Positions 46,045-55,184 of a stretch of DNA of 64,000 nt are shown here, piece by piece. Both the position numbers and the translations under genes were made by a program. Positions within the stretch are counted from its first letter, which is position 1; every line of letters starts with the position of its first letter. Origin of the DNA: Streptomyces sp. Y2F8-2. GTDB taxonomy: Bacteria; Actinomycetota; Actinomycetes; Streptomycetales; Streptomycetaceae. The stretch lies in the NCBI RefSeq assembly GCF_014905555.1, contig NZ_BNGS01000003.1, forward strand, positions 806,001 to 870,000, given 5' to 3'. The notes beneath the pieces are model-generated. The model had not been told where the DNA came from, searched no databases, and saw only the letters and a list, made by a program, of their open reading frames with translations.

Positions 46045-47445
46045 TCAGACCTGCTTCAGGTGCTGGGTGAGGTGCTGGAACGTGGCCCAGGCCCTTGGGT
46101 CGGTTCCCTCCCCCAGGGGGTAGTGGAGGGCGGGTTTGGCCGGGTGGCCGAGTCGGGTGGGGGTGGGGCCGAGGGGTGGGTGTTCGGCTCGGGTGCGGTC
46201 GATGTGCTCGATCTCGTTGTGTCCGAGGGTGAGTGCGACGGGGATGGGTGGGGCTTCGAGGTGTGGCGGCACAGTGAGGTCGCGGCGGGCGGTGCGGAGT
46301 GAGGTGAGCAGGGTGGCGAGGCCGTGTTCGGTGGCGAGAGCCGTGGCGAGGCGTTCGATCGCGTTCAGGGGTGGGGTCTCGTCCTTGCCGTAGCCGAGGG
46401 CGAGGGTGATGTCCTCCTCGATGCCTGCCGGGGTGCGGGTGATGCGGGCGGTGGCGAGGGCGGGGCGGTCGGGGTGGCCCACGGCGACCAGCCAGGTGGG
46501 CTGTGGTGCGCGGGAGCGGGCGAGTTCGGTCAACTGGCGGGTGGACCAGGGGAGGTTGACCGGTTCGGCGGTGCTCCAGCCGGCGGGTGGCGCGTCGGTG
46601 AGGAGGTGGAAGGCGGTTTCGAGGGCGCGGCCGAGGACGAGGTCCGCATCGGCGGGGTGGCGGGTGCGCAGGGCGAGCAGGAGCTGGCGTTCTCCTGTGT
46701 CGGTGACGCTTTTGAAGGCCTCGGCTGCCTGGGCGGTGCCGTTGTTGTCGCGTACGGGGGTGAAGGTGCCGTTCTTCCAGTGGAGGATGGCGCCGGACAG
46801 GCCGTCGTAGTAGCCGTGTTCGGGGTGCTGGACGACCCAGCGGTTGGGCAGGCCGCGCAGGGCGGTGCGGGTGGGCAGGGTGAGGCGTGCCGTGGGCGGG
46901 GTGACGATCTGCAGGGCCCGGTGGGCGGCGGTTGCGGTGCGCAGGGCGTCGGCGAGCCAGCTGGTCAGGGGGACCAGGGGGCGATCCTGGATGACTACGG
47001 CCGTGGTCGTGGTCAGGACGTCGACGGCGGGCGTGGCGGTGGTGGGGACGGGGACTGCAGTTACGTCGGTGGTGAGGGGTACGACGTCGGTGGTGGCGGC
47101 CTCGGGTGGCCAGACTGTGCCGCCCAGGACGGTGGCCAGGCGTCCGGCGAAGGAGGCTGCGAGGCGGCCGGCCTCGGCGACGGCGGTGGAGGCGCGGGCT
47201 TCGGTCCACCACACCGGTCCGTCCGGGGTGGGGCAGTCAAGCAGGCGGGTGGTTTCGCCGGGGATGTGGACCAGGATCGGTGCTTCCACGGAGACGAGGG
47301 GGCGACCGTCACCGGCGCAGAGTTGCACCACGGCACCGTCGGCCGTCGTGTTCACACCGAGGTCGGGGCCGCCTGCGTAGAGGCCTGCCAGCAGGGTGTT
47401 CAGGTTCGGCATCGTGGGGGTGAGGGCGATGACGTCCTTCGTCAC
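46045..47445 (-). CDS. DUF6177 family protein of the T7SS locus
   Basis: 466 residues, starting in an ATGA overlap with the EccC gene. It is soluble, with an N-terminal domain (DVIALTPTMPNLNTLLAGLYAGGPDL), a Thr/Val-rich middle and a mixed alpha/beta second half (LPNRWVVQHPEHGYYDGL, PTWLVAVGHPDRPALATARI). I recognise it as a protein that regularly accompanies Streptomyces T7SS genes. Its function is unknown. It is the last gene of the operon. Confidence 0.72.
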   Translation of the reverse strand: MTKDVIALTPTMPNLNTLLAGLYAGGPDLGVNTTADGAVVQLCAGDGRPLVSVEAPILVHIPGETTRLLDCPTPDGPVWWTEARASTAVAEAGRLAASFAGRLATVLGGTVWPPEAATTDVVPLTTDVTAVPVPTTATPAVDVLTTTTAVVIQDRPLVPLTSWLADALRTATAAHRALQIVTPPTARLTLPTRTALRGLPNRWVVQHPEHGYYDGLSGAILHWKNGTFTPVRDNNGTAQAAEAFKSVTDTGERQLLLALRTRHPADADLVLGRALETAFHLLTDAPPAGWSTAEPVNLPWSTRQLTELARSRAPQPTWLVAVGHPDRPALATARITRTPAGIEEDITLALGYGKDETPPLNAIERLATALATEHGLATLLTSLRTARRDLTVPPHLEAPPIPVALTLGHNEIEHIDRTRAEHPPLGPTPTRLGHPAKPALHYPLGEGTDPRAWATFQHLTQHLKQV

Positions 47446-50400
47446 GGGGTCTCTTCGGCCTCTTCTGCGATGAGGGCGGTCTGGATGAGCTGGTGGGGGC
47501 GGCCGCGGCGGACGAGGGTGCCGCGACCGGGCGGCTGCTGGGAGGCGTAGAGGCCGGGGAAGAGCTGTCCTTCGGTGCGGTCACCGGTCATGACCAAGGC
47601 CGTGGTGCCCGTCTCGCGCAGGGTGGTGAGCAGGGGTTCGTACAGGGCGCGGGAGGCTCCGGCGGCACGGCGGGCGAGGACGAAGTGCAGGCCGATGTCC
47701 TGCGCGGAGGAGAGGTAGGGCAGGAAAGGTGCAAGGGGCTGCTGTCCGGCGGTGGTGAGGATGTCGTAGTCGTCGATCAGGATGACGATGCGGGGCCCGC
47801 GGAAGGAGAGCTCGATGGTGGTGCTGTCCGGGTCGGCGGTTTCCGGCAGGCGTTTTTCCAGTTCGGTGGCGATGCCGGTGGCCAGGGCGGCGGCGAGTTT
47901 GGCGTTGTGAGCGTAGCCGCCGCGGTAGGGCTCGGGGATGACGCCGCGCAGGCCGCGGCGCGGGTCGAAGATGCCGAAGACGAGTTCCTCGTCCGTGTGC
48001 CGCTCGACGAGCTGGGTGGCGATCAGTTTGAGCAGATTGGTCTTGCCGCACTCGTTGTCGCCGAGGATCAGCAGGTGCTGGTCGCTGCCGAACAGGTCGA
48101 GCAGGACCGGGGCGAGGGTGTCCTGGTCGACGCCGAGGGGGATTCGGGCGGGTTCGGCGGCGGGAGTCGGCAGGGTCGCAGCCGGGAGGCGGGTGGGCAG
48201 CACTCGTACCGGCGGGGCAACTTCGCCGTGCCAGGAAGCGCGGATCGTGCGAGCGGTGCGCTCCAGGGCCGGGCCCAGGTCGCCTGTGTCCGGGCAGTTG
48301 TCGATGCGGGGCAGCGCCACCTGCGCGAAGAGCTTGCCGTCGGTCAGCGCCCGGCCGGGCGTCTCGGGGGCGAGGGTCTCGGACAGCTTCCGGTCAATGG
48401 AGGAGTCGGCGGGGTCGTTGAGCCGGAGCTCGACGCGGGTGCCGAACATCGACTGGGTGGCGATACGAACGTCGTTCCAGCGCAGCATGCCCGCCACGAC
48501 GTGGATGCCGTAGCCGCCGCCCCGCTTGAGCAGGTCGGCGATCGCGTCATCGAGGTCGGCGAACTCGTCGCGCAGGGCGCCGAACCCGTCGATGAGCAGC
48601 ACGATGTCGGTGGCGCCCAGCTGCGGTAGCCGTCCGTTGACTCGCAGGTGGCGCAACTGGTCGACGGAGTCGATGCCCAGCTCGCGGAAGAGTTCCTCGC
48701 GCTGGGCCAGCATGGTGCGCACCTCGGCGATGGTGCGGGCGGCCCGCTCGTGGTCCGCGCGCCCCGCGATGCCGCCGACGTGCGGCAGCCCGGCCAGCGC
48801 GGACAGGCCGCCGCCGGCCAGGTCGAGGCCGTAGACGGCGACGTCGTCCGGGGCGTGGGTGAGGGCCAGGGCGAGGGTGAGCGTGCGCAGCAGGGTGGTC
48901 TTGCCGGACTGCGGTCCGCCGATCACCGCGACGTGTCCGCCCGCCACGGTCAGGTCCAGCAGCCATGGCTGCTGGACCTGGCGGGCCGGGTCGTCGAGGA
49001 CGCCGAGCGGGACGCGCAGCGGGCCGTCGCCGTGGGTGAGGCGTAGGCCGTCCGTACCGGCCTGCAGCGGTCCGGCGGCCGTGTCCAGGGTGACGGCGTC
49101 CGGCAGCGGGGGCAGCCAGATGCGGCGTACCGGGGGTGCGGCGGTGGCGAGCTGGTCGACCATGACGGACAGGACGGTCGGGCCGGTCTCGCGCCGGGTG
49201 GCGGCGGGTTCTTCCGGTGCCTCCGGTTCCTCCTGCCCCGTGTTGTACGTCGGGTCGGGCCAGGCCAGCGGGGTGTCGTCGGCCTGCTCGTGCCGGGTCG
49301 GACCGTGGTAGCGGCCGGAGACGTACCCGGCCTTGAAGCGTTCGTAAGTGGAGGTGTCGACCTTCAGATAGCCGAAGCCCGGAAGCGGCGGCAGGTGGAA
49401 GGCGTCGGTCGTGTCCAGGACGGTGCGGGACTCGTCGGCGGAGAAGGTGCGCAGGCCCAGCCGGTACGACAGATAGGTGTCCAGCCCCTTGAGTCCGCCG
49501 CCCTCGATGCGCTGGCTGGACAGCAGCAGGTGGACGCCGATGGAGCGGCCGATGCGGCCGATGGACAGGAACAGGTCGATGAAGTCCGGCTTGGCGGTGA
49601 TGAGTTCGCCGAACTCGTCGATGACGACGAAGAGGTGGGGGAGGGGCTCCAGGTCGGGACGTTGGGTGGCGCGCAGGGCGGCGTAGTGGCCGATGTCTGC
49701 GACGTTTCCGGCGTCCTTGAGGACCTGCTGGCGGCGTTTGACCTCGCCGGCGAGACTGGTGTGGACGCGTTCGACGAGGCCGGCCTGGTTCTCGAGGTTG
49801 GTGATCACGCCGGCCACGTGCGGGAGTTCGGCGAAGGGCGCGAAGGTGGCGCCGCCCTTGTAGTCGACCAGGACCAGCGCGAGGTCCTCGGGGGAGTGGG
49901 TGGCGGTCAGGGCCAGGACGAGGGTGCGCAGCAGCTCGCTCTTGCCGGATCCGGTCGCGCCCACGCACAGCCCGTGCGGTCCCATGCCCAGCTGCGAGGA
50001 CTCCTTGAGGTCGAGCAGTACGGGCTCGCGGCGGTCTGTCAGGCCGATGGGTACGCGCAGGAAGTCCCGTTCGCCGCGGGGTGCCCACAGCCGGTGCAGG
50101 TCGAGGTCGGCGGGGTCGTCGATGCCGAGCAGGGCGGGGAAGTCGACGGGTCCGGCGACCGGGGTGCCCTCGGCGGCCGACTCCGCGGACAGCCGCAGCG
50201 GGGCCAGCATGCGGGCGATGCCCTCGGCACCTGGGCCGGTCACGGCGTCGGAGGTGCCGCGCGCAACGGGGGCGCCGGGTGCGCGCAGGTCTTCGACGGC
50301 GATGCGGTCGCCGTCGACCGTGATGCGCACGCTCACCTCGTCCGGCTCGTGCACCTGCTGTTCCAGCAGGTGCAGCACGGTGACACCCATGTCCGGGAGG

Positions 50401-51425
50401 TCGACGGCCGAGTCCGGACGCGGGAGTTCGGCCGCGATGTCTCCGTACGTGTCACTGACGACCAGGAGCCGGGCCGTCAGGCGCAAGGCGTCCCGTCCGG
50501 CCAGCCCGCGTCGCACCTCGGCTGCGTACGCGGCGCGCTGTTGCAGGTCGGGCATGCACAGCCGGGCCAGCCGAGGCAGGTCGGCTGCGATCCGGCGGGC
50601 GGCGACCGGGCCGTCGTAGGACTGCGGGTCAAGGACATGCGGCAGCCACTTGGCCCACTCCCACGCGGCCTCGTCGCCCGTGGCCAGGGCGAGGGCCACG
50701 TCGTCCGGCGCGTGCGTCACGGCCGTCTGCAGCAGCAGTGCCCGCGCGACGCGGAGGACGCCCTCCCGGTCACCGACGATGCTGACGTTCCCCGCACGGT
50801 CCAGAGGCACGGTGAGCGGAAAGTCGGAGGCGGCGGTGAAGCGGCCCTGCAGGGCACGGGCCTCGTTGAGCATGAAGGGGTCCGGCGGGGTCAGCACCCC
50901 GCCGGCGCTGTTCTGGCCGATGGCCAGCTCCTGTACGGGGATGTCGCCGGTGCCGGCTCGCACCTGCAGGAAGTCGGCGTCCTGGCGGCGGCGCTCCCAC
51001 AGCCGGGCCGGGTCGCGCACGAGGTCGTACAGCGCCTCCGGCGGCGGGTTCAGCAGCCGGGCCAGACGTCGCCGCTCCCGTTCGGAGCCGCCCAATTCCT
51101 CGCGCAGCTCCTCCAGATATTCCAGGTACCGCTCCCGCTGGACGCGCCGGGTGCGCTGGGCCTTGCCACGCTGGGACAGGAAGAGCGCCACCGCGCCGCA
51201 CAGGGCGACGACCAGCACGATCGCACCGAGCGCGGCGAACTGGCTGTTGCGGATGACGGTCATCATCACGACGGAGCTGATGACGCCGGCCATCGGCAGC
51301 AGCGCGGTGGCCGCGTTGCCGACCTTGCCCTCGGGCAGGTTCGGCGGCGCTTCGACGGTGCGAGGCGGTGCGGGCTCGAGAGGGCGGGTGCTGCGGGCCG
51401 GACGGTGGATGAGCTGCTGGGTCAT
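47442..51425 (-). CDS. eccC: Type VII secretion ATPase EccC (three FtsK/SpoIIIE domains)
   Basis: 1327 residues. Two N-terminal membrane helices (~40-85) are followed by a linker domain and three FtsK/SpoIIIE-like ATPase modules. Walker A sequences are GATGSGKSELLRTL (~490), GGPQSGKTTLLRTL (~836) and GDNECGKTNLLKLI (~1125). Walker B regions are VVIDEFGEL, LLIDGFGAL and ILIDDYDIL. EccCa and EccCb are fused in one chain, as is usual in Streptomyces. It powers export of WXG100-type substrates by binding their C-terminal signals. Its start overlaps the preceding gene's stop. Confidence 0.96.
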   Translation of the reverse strand: MTQQLIHRPARSTRPLEPAPPRTVEAPPNLPEGKVGNAATALLPMAGVISSVVMMTVIRNSQFAALGAIVLVVALCGAVALFLSQRGKAQRTRRVQRERYLEYLEELREELGGSERERRRLARLLNPPPEALYDLVRDPARLWERRRQDADFLQVRAGTGDIPVQELAIGQNSAGGVLTPPDPFMLNEARALQGRFTAASDFPLTVPLDRAGNVSIVGDREGVLRVARALLLQTAVTHAPDDVALALATGDEAAWEWAKWLPHVLDPQSYDGPVAARRIAADLPRLARLCMPDLQQRAAYAAEVRRGLAGRDALRLTARLLVVSDTYGDIAAELPRPDSAVDLPDMGVTVLHLLEQQVHEPDEVSVRITVDGDRIAVEDLRAPGAPVARGTSDAVTGPGAEGIARMLAPLRLSAESAAEGTPVAGPVDFPALLGIDDPADLDLHRLWAPRGERDFLRVPIGLTDRREPVLLDLKESSQLGMGPHGLCVGATGSGKSELLRTLVLALTATHSPEDLALVLVDYKGGATFAPFAELPHVAGVITNLENQAGLVERVHTSLAGEVKRRQQVLKDAGNVADIGHYAALRATQRPDLEPLPHLFVVIDEFGELITAKPDFIDLFLSIGRIGRSIGVHLLLSSQRIEGGGLKGLDTYLSYRLGLRTFSADESRTVLDTTDAFHLPPLPGFGYLKVDTSTYERFKAGYVSGRYHGPTRHEQADDTPLAWPDPTYNTGQEEPEAPEEPAATRRETGPTVLSVMVDQLATAAPPVRRIWLPPLPDAVTLDTAAGPLQAGTDGLRLTHGDGPLRVPLGVLDDPARQVQQPWLLDLTVAGGHVAVIGGPQSGKTTLLRTLTLALALTHAPDDVAVYGLDLAGGGLSALAGLPHVGGIAGRADHERAARTIAEVRTMLAQREELFRELGIDSVDQLRHLRVNGRLPQLGATDIVLLIDGFGALRDEFADLDDAIADLLKRGGGYGIHVVAGMLRWNDVRIATQSMFGTRVELRLNDPADSSIDRKLSETLAPETPGRALTDGKLFAQVALPRIDNCPDTGDLGPALERTARTIRASWHGEVAPPVRVLPTRLPAATLPTPAAEPARIPLGVDQDTLAPVLLDLFGSDQHLLILGDNECGKTNLLKLIATQLVERHTDEELVFGIFDPRRGLRGVIPEPYRGGYAHNAKLAAALATGIATELEKRLPETADPDSTTIELSFRGPRIVILIDDYDILTTAGQQPLAPFLPYLSSAQDIGLHFVLARRAAGASRALYEPLLTTLRETGTTALVMTGDRTEGQLFPGLYASQQPPGRGTLVRRGRPHQLIQTALIAEEAEETP

Positions 51426-52552
51426 CGCATCCTCACAGCTCGCTGCATCGCCTCGGCGGCCAGGCGGACGGCCGCGGTGCGAGTGTCCTGGCCCAGCATG
51501 GCGGTGTGGATGGGGCCTCCTTGGGCGAGATGGCGGTCATAGGGGAGCAGCACCACGGGTACGCCGGGCTCGCGCAGGTGCGCTGCCGCGGTCTTGGGAT
51601 CGAGGGTGGTGTCGGGCGAGCCGGCGCTGAGGGCGACGACGGTCGTCGCCAGGGCGGAGTGCGGCAGCTGCGCCAGCCAGTCGAGGACCTGACGGGTGCC
51701 GTTGACGCCCTCGGCAGTCATCGGCGCGACCACCACGCGGGCGTGGGCGGTGTCCATCGCCGTACGGGCCACCTCGCCCGGCAGGGTCTCGCAGTCCACC
51801 ACCGTCACCGCGAAGTACCGGCGCAGCGCCAGCGTCACCGTGCGGTACGTGCGCACGTCCAGAGGCGCGCCCACGCGGCCCTGGCCGGCGGGCAGCAGCC
51901 AGCCGCCGTCGGACACCGGCACCAGGTAGCCGATGACGTCGGTGAGCTGCATGGCGGGCGTGAGAATCCGGGCCAGGTCGCTGCACGACCAACGCACCGA
52001 CTTGGCGCCCATCCGCACCGGCAGGGTGCCCAGGGCCGCGTCCGCCTCCAGAGTGAGCACGGGATCGTGGCGGTAGTGGTTGAACGTACGGCCCAGTAGT
52101 GCGGAGACCGTGGACTTGCCCACGCCGCCGCGGATCGACGTCACCGCGATGATCCGGCCGGTCGTCACCGGCTGCTGCACCGCTTGGGCGAGGCGCGTCT
52201 GCTCGGCGACCTCCTGCCCGGCAGACGCGGCGAGCCTGCGCAGCGACCGGCCGGTGCGGCGTGCGACCGAGTCGCCGTGCTGCGGGCGGCCCAACGCGAT
52301 GGCGAGCCGTGGGTCGACCGTGGGCAGGGACTCGGGGACCCGAGTGGGGACACTCGGATCGTGGGCCTGCCGGGGGACCGGAGGCGCGGCCGGAGAGGTC
52401 CCGGCGGACGGCTCCGCATCCGCCCCCGCTCGCACGGGAGCACCCGGGATCGCGCCGGACTCATTCGGGCGCGGCGACGGCGGCGTACCACCCTGGGAGC
52501 CGTCGGCCAGCTCGCGCAACACGTCCCGCTGCCAGTCCCCTTCCTGAGCCAT
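51422..52552 (-). CDS. EspI-like MinD/ParA-family ATPase of the T7SS locus
   Basis: 376 residues from the ATG at 52552. A Pro/Ala-rich N-terminal third (~1-110) precedes a MinD/ParA-type ATPase with the deviant Walker A IRGGVGKSTVSALLGRTF, followed by LEADAALGTLPVRMG and VVDCETLPGEVART. Mycobacterial EspI has the same plan and tunes ESX-1 activity. Its stop overlaps the eccC start (ATGA). Confidence 0.88.
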   Translation of the reverse strand: MAQEGDWQRDVLRELADGSQGGTPPSPRPNESGAIPGAPVRAGADAEPSAGTSPAAPPVPRQAHDPSVPTRVPESLPTVDPRLAIALGRPQHGDSVARRTGRSLRRLAASAGQEVAEQTRLAQAVQQPVTTGRIIAVTSIRGGVGKSTVSALLGRTFNHYRHDPVLTLEADAALGTLPVRMGAKSVRWSCSDLARILTPAMQLTDVIGYLVPVSDGGWLLPAGQGRVGAPLDVRTYRTVTLALRRYFAVTVVDCETLPGEVARTAMDTAHARVVVAPMTAEGVNGTRQVLDWLAQLPHSALATTVVALSAGSPDTTLDPKTAAAHLREPGVPVVLLPYDRHLAQGGPIHTAMLGQDTRTAAVRLAAEAMQRAVRMR

Positions 52553-52583
52553 GGTGGTCCCTACGTCCTCGGTCCCCAAGTCC

Positions 52584-53966
52584 TCACGCGAAGGTGCCCA
52601 ACAAGCGCCCGTACACCCCGAACACGCCGATGGCCAGCGGGAACAGCGCGATCACGGCCACGGACTCCACGAGGTCACCGACGCGCCGCAGCCGCACCCG
52701 CACATGCTCGGCCGGCTCCACGGCCAGCACCATGAGAGGTACGACAGCCAGCAGCGCGAGCACGGCGACAGGCCCCGCCGCGGGGGCATGCCCAAGCCAC
52801 ACCACGGCCAGCCGCACGGCGACGACCGCCGCGGCGAGCAGCAGCACCACGACCTCGGCGGCGAGCGGAAAGGCGCGCGCCCGCAGCCCCAGCGCCACCG
52901 CGACGACCACGCTCAACAGCACCGTCCACACGGACACCGCACGCAACACGAGAACACCGGCCCCGGCCGCGGAGACGGTGAGGACGGCGGTCGCGAGCGC
53001 GAGCCCACGGTGCGTGGCCGCGAGCGCCGTGCTCACGTCGTACCGGCTCACCGACACCCCGCCCGTGCGCTGGTCGTCCAGCCCGGTCAGTCCCGACACC
53101 ATCAACGCCAGCCGCGGCAGCAGCCCCAGCAGGACCACGGAGGCGAGGGCGATCAGCGCACCGACCCGGGCCTGCTCCGTGGCACCGCCGACGCCGTTCT
53201 GCAGGACGATCGCCGCCTCCCACAGCACCAGACACCCACCGAGTGCCCCGGCGCCGATCAGCGCGCCACGCAACAGCGGAGTGCACCACCCGGCCAGCAG
53301 CAACGCGACCGTCACGGCCACTGCGACACCCCCCAGCCGCGCAGCGCCGGACCACCCGTAGGCGTCCGCGGCCGTCCAAGCCCCGAGCGCGCCCAGCACA
53401 CCCGCCGTGGCGATCAAAGTGGCGGCCATCCCACTCCGCCGTACCCGGCCGCACAGCACCCCCGCGACCGCGCACACGCCCGCCACGGCCACCAACCCGC
53501 CGGCAACCGCCGACAAAGCGAACCCGCCCCGGGCCAGCACACCGGCCGTCAGGGCCCAGAACACGCTGGCCAACCCGGCCACCACGCGCCGCACCGCAGG
53601 CCGCCACCGCCACGCCCGCACACCAAGGTCCTCGGCGACCACATCGGTGACGTCGTGCACCACGGGAGCCGACGGTGCGTCCTCGACCCGCACCAGCCGC
53701 AGCACGGCCCCGTCGGCGACCCCGGACGACTCCAACGTGCCCTGGGGCGCCAGCACCGATCCGTCCGCGGTCACCAGATGCCGCAGCTCCGGGCGTACCC
53801 CCACCCGGTCGTCCAGAAGCCGCATGATCTCCGGCAGCAGCACACCGACTGGTTCCCGCGAGGGCAGTACGAGGTCGATCCGGCGCCGTTCGCCGACCAG
53901 GGTGATGCGGGTGAGTGCCGTACGACTACTGGTCGTGGAACGACTCAAAGACCCCGTGGCTATCAC
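52584..53966 (-). CDS. eccD: Type VII secretion integral membrane protein EccD
   Basis: 460 residues. An N-terminal ubiquitin-like (YukD) domain (~17-95: RITLVGERRRIDLVLPSREPV, DGSVLAPQGTLESSGVADG) is followed by about 11 hydrophobic helices. This is the standard EccD plan; EccD forms the membrane channel ring with EccB, EccC and EccE. It lies 31 bp upstream of the EspI-like start. Confidence 0.93.
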   Translation of the reverse strand: MIATGSLSRSTTSSRTALTRITLVGERRRIDLVLPSREPVGVLLPEIMRLLDDRVGVRPELRHLVTADGSVLAPQGTLESSGVADGAVLRLVRVEDAPSAPVVHDVTDVVAEDLGVRAWRWRPAVRRVVAGLASVFWALTAGVLARGGFALSAVAGGLVAVAGVCAVAGVLCGRVRRSGMAATLIATAGVLGALGAWTAADAYGWSGAARLGGVAVAVTVALLLAGWCTPLLRGALIGAGALGGCLVLWEAAIVLQNGVGGATEQARVGALIALASVVLLGLLPRLALMVSGLTGLDDQRTGGVSVSRYDVSTALAATHRGLALATAVLTVSAAGAGVLVLRAVSVWTVLLSVVVAVALGLRARAFPLAAEVVVLLLAAAVVAVRLAVVWLGHAPAAGPVAVLALLAVVPLMVLAVEPAEHVRVRLRRVGDLVESVAVIALFPLAIGVFGVYGRLLGTFA

Positions 53967-53979
53967 GTGTTCGAACCTA

Positions 53980-54264
53980 TCACCGGGTAGAAGGGGCGAC
54001 GGAGGGCGCGGAGGATGACTGCGGCGAGGGCTGGACGGGCGTCGCGTACGGGCCTTTCCCGATCACCCGGTGCGACACGAACGACCACCCCACACACCCG
54101 GCGCACACCACCGCCGTGATCACCACTCCGGCGAACACCTTCCCGACCCGCTCGTCCAGCGACCGCCGCTGCCGCTGCGCACCGAACAGCAGCGCGTCAC
54201 GAAGACGACGCCGGCGGACGGCCACCGACTCCAGGAGCTGGTTGTCGTAGTCCTGGGCACTCAC
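53980..54264 (-). CDS. Small single-pass membrane protein in the T7SS operon
   Basis: 94 residues from a GTG at 54264 (VSAQDYDNQLLESV). A basic helical N-terminus (RRRRLRDALLFGAQRQRRSLDERV), one membrane helix (VFAGVVITAVVCAGCVGW) and a Pro/Ser-rich extracytoplasmic tail. Position before eccD and spacing of 13 bp suggest an accessory T7SS membrane component. I know no function for it. Confidence 0.75.
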   Translation of the reverse strand: MSAQDYDNQLLESVAVRRRRLRDALLFGAQRQRRSLDERVGKVFAGVVITAVVCAGCVGWSFVSHRVIGKGPYATPVQPSPQSSSAPSVAPSTR

Positions 54265-54322
54265 GATTGCCCGCCATCCGCCCTTCGTTTCGCAGCCGTC
54301 ATGATGTGTGCCCGCCGGCAGG

Positions 54323-55183
54323 CTATGAGCGCTCTTCCGTGACCTTTTTGATGAATGCGGCCGCTTCCGCTTCGCTGATCTCCACGTGGTCGACCTCGTT
54401 GTGGCCCAACTCGTAGAGGCGTAGGTACTCGGTCGGTTCCCAGCGCAGATTCCTGGTGAATGCCTCATCATGGGCTACCCCGTTCACCATGCGGCGTCTG
54501 ACGATGCCCTGAGGATTGCTGCGCGAGTAGCCCTCGCTGAACTTGGCGTAGTAAGTGATGTCACCGGAGCGCGGGTCGAGGACACGTACGTTTGCTCCGC
54601 GGGTGTTCAGCCACTGCTCGAGTTCCAGTCCGTCGATCTCGCGCTGCACACCTGCTTGGTCGATGACCGCAGGGCCGAAGAGCGTGCCGGAGAGCCCTTG
54701 CACGACTGTCTGCTCGTCGAGCACCGCCTTCAGGGACGTCTCACGCACTGACGCGTTGGTGAGATCGGCGCCCTGCAGCCTGACGTCGATCAAGGAAGCA
54801 CCATCGAGCTTTGCGGCCCGGAAGCGGGCCGACCGGGCATCCACCGCCCATAGGTCCGTGGATCCCAGGTCTGCTTCGTCCAAAGTGGCGCCGCGCAGGG
54901 AAGCCTCATCGAGTTCAGCCTTGACCAGCGACGCGCCGGAGAGGTCGGCGTCATCGAGCACGGCGCCTTCCAGATGTGCCCGATAGAGGTCGCTGCCGAC
55001 GAGTTTGGCGCTCCGGAGGACGGTCTGCGTGAGGAGTGCCATGGCGAGGTCCGCACCTGACAGGTCGGCCCGAGACAGGTCGAGCGCCGAGACGTCCAGA
55101 AGCGAGTCCGCCTGCTCGACCCACTCCCGCAGAGCGGCAGCAGCCTCCGCATCAGGCGGCATGACCCGGACGGCACGGTTCAC
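54323..55183 (-). CDS. Pentapeptide-repeat protein with extra C-terminal domain, probable immunity protein
   Basis: About 286 residues if it starts at the GTG at 55183, one base after the effector's TGA; starts from 55267 to 55162 are also possible. Residues ~35-140 are pentapeptide repeats (A(D/N)LSGA-type, e.g. LSRADLSGADLAMALL), forming a quadrilateral beta helix. The C-terminal ~75 residues (YYAKFSEGYSRSNPQG, LRWEPTEYLRLYELGHNEVDHV) are a separate domain that I have seen as a stand-alone Streptomyces protein. Immediate coupling to the effector gene makes it the likely immunity protein. Confidence 0.7.
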   Translation of the reverse strand: MNRAVRVMPPDAEAAAALREWVEQADSLLDVSALDLSRADLSGADLAMALLTQTVLRSAKLVGSDLYRAHLEGAVLDDADLSGASLVKAELDEASLRGATLDEADLGSTDLWAVDARSARFRAAKLDGASLIDVRLQGADLTNASVRETSLKAVLDEQTVVQGLSGTLFGPAVIDQAGVQREIDGLELEQWLNTRGANVRVLDPRSGDITYYAKFSEGYSRSNPQGIVRRRMVNGVAHDEAFTRNLRWEPTEYLRLYELGHNEVDHVEISEAEAAAFIKKVTEERS

Positions 55184-55184
55184 G

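Noticed and set aside
49290..51542. 750-codon plus-strand frame opposite eccC
   Set aside because: It is a G+C-driven open frame antisense to EccC, with no recognisable motif or start site.
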